Shown piece after piece: positions 11,221 to 12,370 of a stretch of DNA of 12,370 nt. Each line of letters begins with the position of its first letter. Within the stretch, counting starts at the first letter, position 1. The position numbers were made by a program, and so were the translations under genes. Under the pieces are notes generated by a model. That model did not search any database and was not told where the DNA came from. It was given only the letters and a program-made list of their open reading frames with translations. This stretch comes from Rickettsiales bacterium (GTDB taxonomy: Bacteria > Pseudomonadota > Alphaproteobacteria > Rickettsiales > Anaplasmataceae), in contig JAITXQ010000058.1 in assembly GCA_031284675.1 (NCBI GenBank), forward strand, positions 1 through 12,370. The letters run 5' to 3'.

Positions 11221-11688
11221 ATGCTACACAGAAATCCAGATGAATTTCTAAAGTCCATTCCCAAAGACAAGCGCATAATGTGCCTTGATATGGGGGAAAA
11301 GCAAATAGGCATAGCATTTAGTGATAAAACACAGCTCATAGCTGAAGCTCATAGTGTGTATCACAGAAAAAATATGAGCAAAGATTTAGGTTATCTGCAT
11401 AGAATATTCAAAGAAAATGAGTCTGGATCAATGGTAATAGGACTACCACTGGAAATAAACGGGCAAGAAAATGAATGGTGTGAAACCATAATCCAATTTG
11501 CAAATAAAATGATAAAAAAATATGAAGTAAATGTATATTTACAAGACGAAAGTTTATCAACATCTATTGCAATTCATACACTAAAAATCACTGGAATATC
11601 AATCACAAAATCGAAAAAAATAGATGATAAAATCTCCGCATGTATTATTTTACAACGAGCCTTAGATAAAATAAATGCAATCAAATAG
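11221..11688 (+). CDS. ruvX: RuvX/YqgF-family putative Holliday junction resolvase
   Basis: This RNase H-like protein belongs to the YqgF/RuvX family, linked in various bacteria to pre-16S rRNA 5'-end maturation and to Holliday junction cleavage. The motifs appear in order: IMCLDMGEKQIGIAFSD with catalytic D23, VIGLPLEINGQ at about 72-82, DESLST at 109-114 (usual DERlsT), and DDKISACIILQ at 135-145 with the last acidic residue. Length 155 is slightly above the usual 135-150 through a basic N-terminal extension of about 17 residues. The ATG follows the nrdA stop with no gap, and I see no Shine-Dalgarno at the nrdA end, so re-initiation after nrdA is likely. An internal ATG at 11278 would cut into motif I, so the first ATG is preferred. 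Confidence 0.9.
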   Translation: MLHRNPDEFLKSIPKDKRIMCLDMGEKQIGIAFSDKTQLIAEAHSVYHRKNMSKDLGYLHRIFKENESGSMVIGLPLEINGQENEWCETIIQFANKMIKKYEVNVYLQDESLSTSIAIHTLKITGISITKSKKIDDKISACIILQRALDKINAIK

Positions 11689-11752
11689 TTTTTCTTGAGT
11701 TGCTATAGCTAAAGTAATTTAGGTTTACCTACAATTTTATAAGCATAAAACT

Positions 11753-11808
11753 CGTCATTCCGCTACTTGTTAGTGGAATCTATGCTGAGATACTGCGGCG
11801 GTATGACG
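11753..11808 (+). repeat. Short palindromic element in the ruvX-ruvC spacer
   Basis: A 56-bp element is bounded by 11-bp inverted ends (cgtcattccgc at 11753-11763, gcggtatgacg at 11798-11808, one mismatch). Inside, attccgcta (11757-11765) pairs with tagtggaat (11771-11779) around a 5-base loop. It shares the GTCATTCC core with the repeats near 869-1004. It lies between two converging genes (ruvX and ruvC), where it could also shape transcript ends. Confidence 0.65.
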
Positions 11809-11849
11809 TAGGGCTATGCTAGCTATAAATTTAAAATGCATAATCAAAG

Positions 11850-12236
11850 CTATTCTATAAAACAAGAACCTTTCGTATAAGCATGACAAATTGCTGTAGC
11901 AAGAGCGTCAGCAGTATGGTGACATTTTATATTCAAATTTTTAACTATCTGCTTTACCATAAATATAATCTGATCCTTATCAGCATGTCCATTTCCAGTA
12001 ATACTTTTTTTTATGTAGTTCGCATCATATTCATTTATAGGCAGCTTTGTTATTTTTAATGCTAAAATTGTAAACCCCTTTGCATATCCTAAAGTTAGCG
12101 AAGATTTTGGATTCTTATTAACAAAAATTTTTTCTACCGCAGCTTCACTCGGAGAGTATAGGGAAATTACTTTTTTTAATTGTTCAAAAATTATATGCAA
12201 ACGTTCACGCAATGGCGTCAACTTAAGAGCCTCCAT
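11850..12236 (-). CDS. ruvC: RuvC Holliday junction endonuclease, N-terminally truncated
   Basis: RuvC cuts Holliday junctions together with RuvAB. Residues from about 10 to the end match RuvC well: RERLHIIFEQLKKVI, AAVEKIFVNKNPKSSLTLGY with the catalytic Glu at E35, INEYDANYIKKSITGNGHAD, and CHHTADALATAICHA with H107 and D110 in place of the last acidic pair (the His variant is known from Thermus RuvC). The protein has 128 residues against about 155-165. The first strand and hairpin with the GIDPG motif and first catalytic Asp are missing. The frame has a TAG at 12249-12251, so no in-frame extension exists. AGGAG lies nine bases before the ATG, and a TTG at 12242 is possible. The first residues, ALKLTPL, are encoded by an 18-bp sequence repeated at 96-113. 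It is probably a remnant unable to cleave, though expression is possible. Confidence 0.85.
   Translation of the reverse strand: MEALKLTPLRERLHIIFEQLKKVISLYSPSEAAVEKIFVNKNPKSSLTLGYAKGFTILALKITKLPINEYDANYIKKSITGNGHADKDQIIFMVKQIVKNLNIKCHHTADALATAICHAYTKGSCFIE
12209..12226 (-). repeat. 18-bp repeat, right copy, at the ruvC truncation point
   Basis: The minus strand carries the same cttaagttgacgccattg as 96-113 on the plus strand. It falls where ruvC similarity begins, just before the RERLHIIFEQ segment, and so marks a likely junction. Confidence 0.75.
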
Positions 12237-12341
12237 TAGCAAACTCTCCTAAAAACGCTAATTCTGGATTAAAAAGAGAATAGAAAAGGCAGGAGAGTAG
12301 GGTAAACTCAACAAATACAAAAAAAATAGATGAGGTTATCC

Positions 12342-12370
12342 ATGGAAGATATAACAAAACTGTTTTGTCT
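12342..12370 (+). CDS. Start of an unidentified gene, cut by the window end
   Basis: An ATG preceded by GAGG at six bases opens a frame MEDITKLFC that continues beyond the window. The Shine-Dalgarno is good and the position is divergent from ruvC, so a real gene is likely. Nine residues do not allow identification. Confidence 0.5.

Noticed and set aside
12223..12369. Open minus-strand frame with hydrophobic translation, overlapping the ruvC start
   Set aside because: It has no start in the window, shows no recognisable family, and runs antisense to a better-supported plus-strand start at 12342. It could still be the end of a membrane protein.

Overview
The window is AT-rich chromosomal DNA that very probably comes from Wolbachia (Anaplasmataceae, Rickettsiales). 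Four things point there: a 23S-5S rRNA unit with no 16S gene or Ile/Ala tRNAs in front of it, reduced housekeeping genes with low-GC codon use, an atpD-atpC pair detached from the rest of the ATP synthase operon, and short palindromic intergenic repeats built on GTCATTCC/GTCATCCC. No phage, transposase, CRISPR array, toxin or secretion cluster is visible. The window is mostly ordinary housekeeping DNA, and its interest lies in broken or altered core genes.

Layout. Minus strand, 165-4116: a transaldolase-family aldolase, a repeat-bearing spacer, atpC, atpD and a lone phosphate permease gene (pstC). Plus strand, 4212-4995: rpmH, an overlapping rnpA whose frame is broken at a run of nine A, and a small unknown gene. 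Minus strand, 5017-7960: 5S and 23S rRNA, transcribed leftward from a TTGACA/TAAGAT promoter near 8072-8100. Plus strand, 8302-11688: a TPR-methyltransferase gene facing away from the rRNA promoter, nrdA (class I ribonucleotide reductase large subunit) and an abutting ruvX. Right edge: a minus-strand ruvC lacking its 5' end, and the first codons of an unknown plus-strand gene.

How the genes work together. atpD and atpC encode the catalytic and epsilon subunits of F1. PstC is one half of a phosphate channel whose partners are not here. rpmH, rnpA and the rRNA unit serve translation and tRNA maturation. NrdA makes deoxynucleotides. RuvX belongs to a family linked to rRNA processing or junction resolution, and RuvC resolves Holliday junctions.

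Most notable points: (1) rnpA can be read only if one base is gained at an A9 tract; (2) RuvC lacks the strand carrying its first catalytic Asp, and an 18-bp sequence at the new 5' end recurs inverted at the left edge of the window; (3) the 23S macrolide pocket carries A2057, G2059 and U2611 (E. coli numbering); (4) long inverted repeats flank both 23S and 5S and fit precursor-processing stems.
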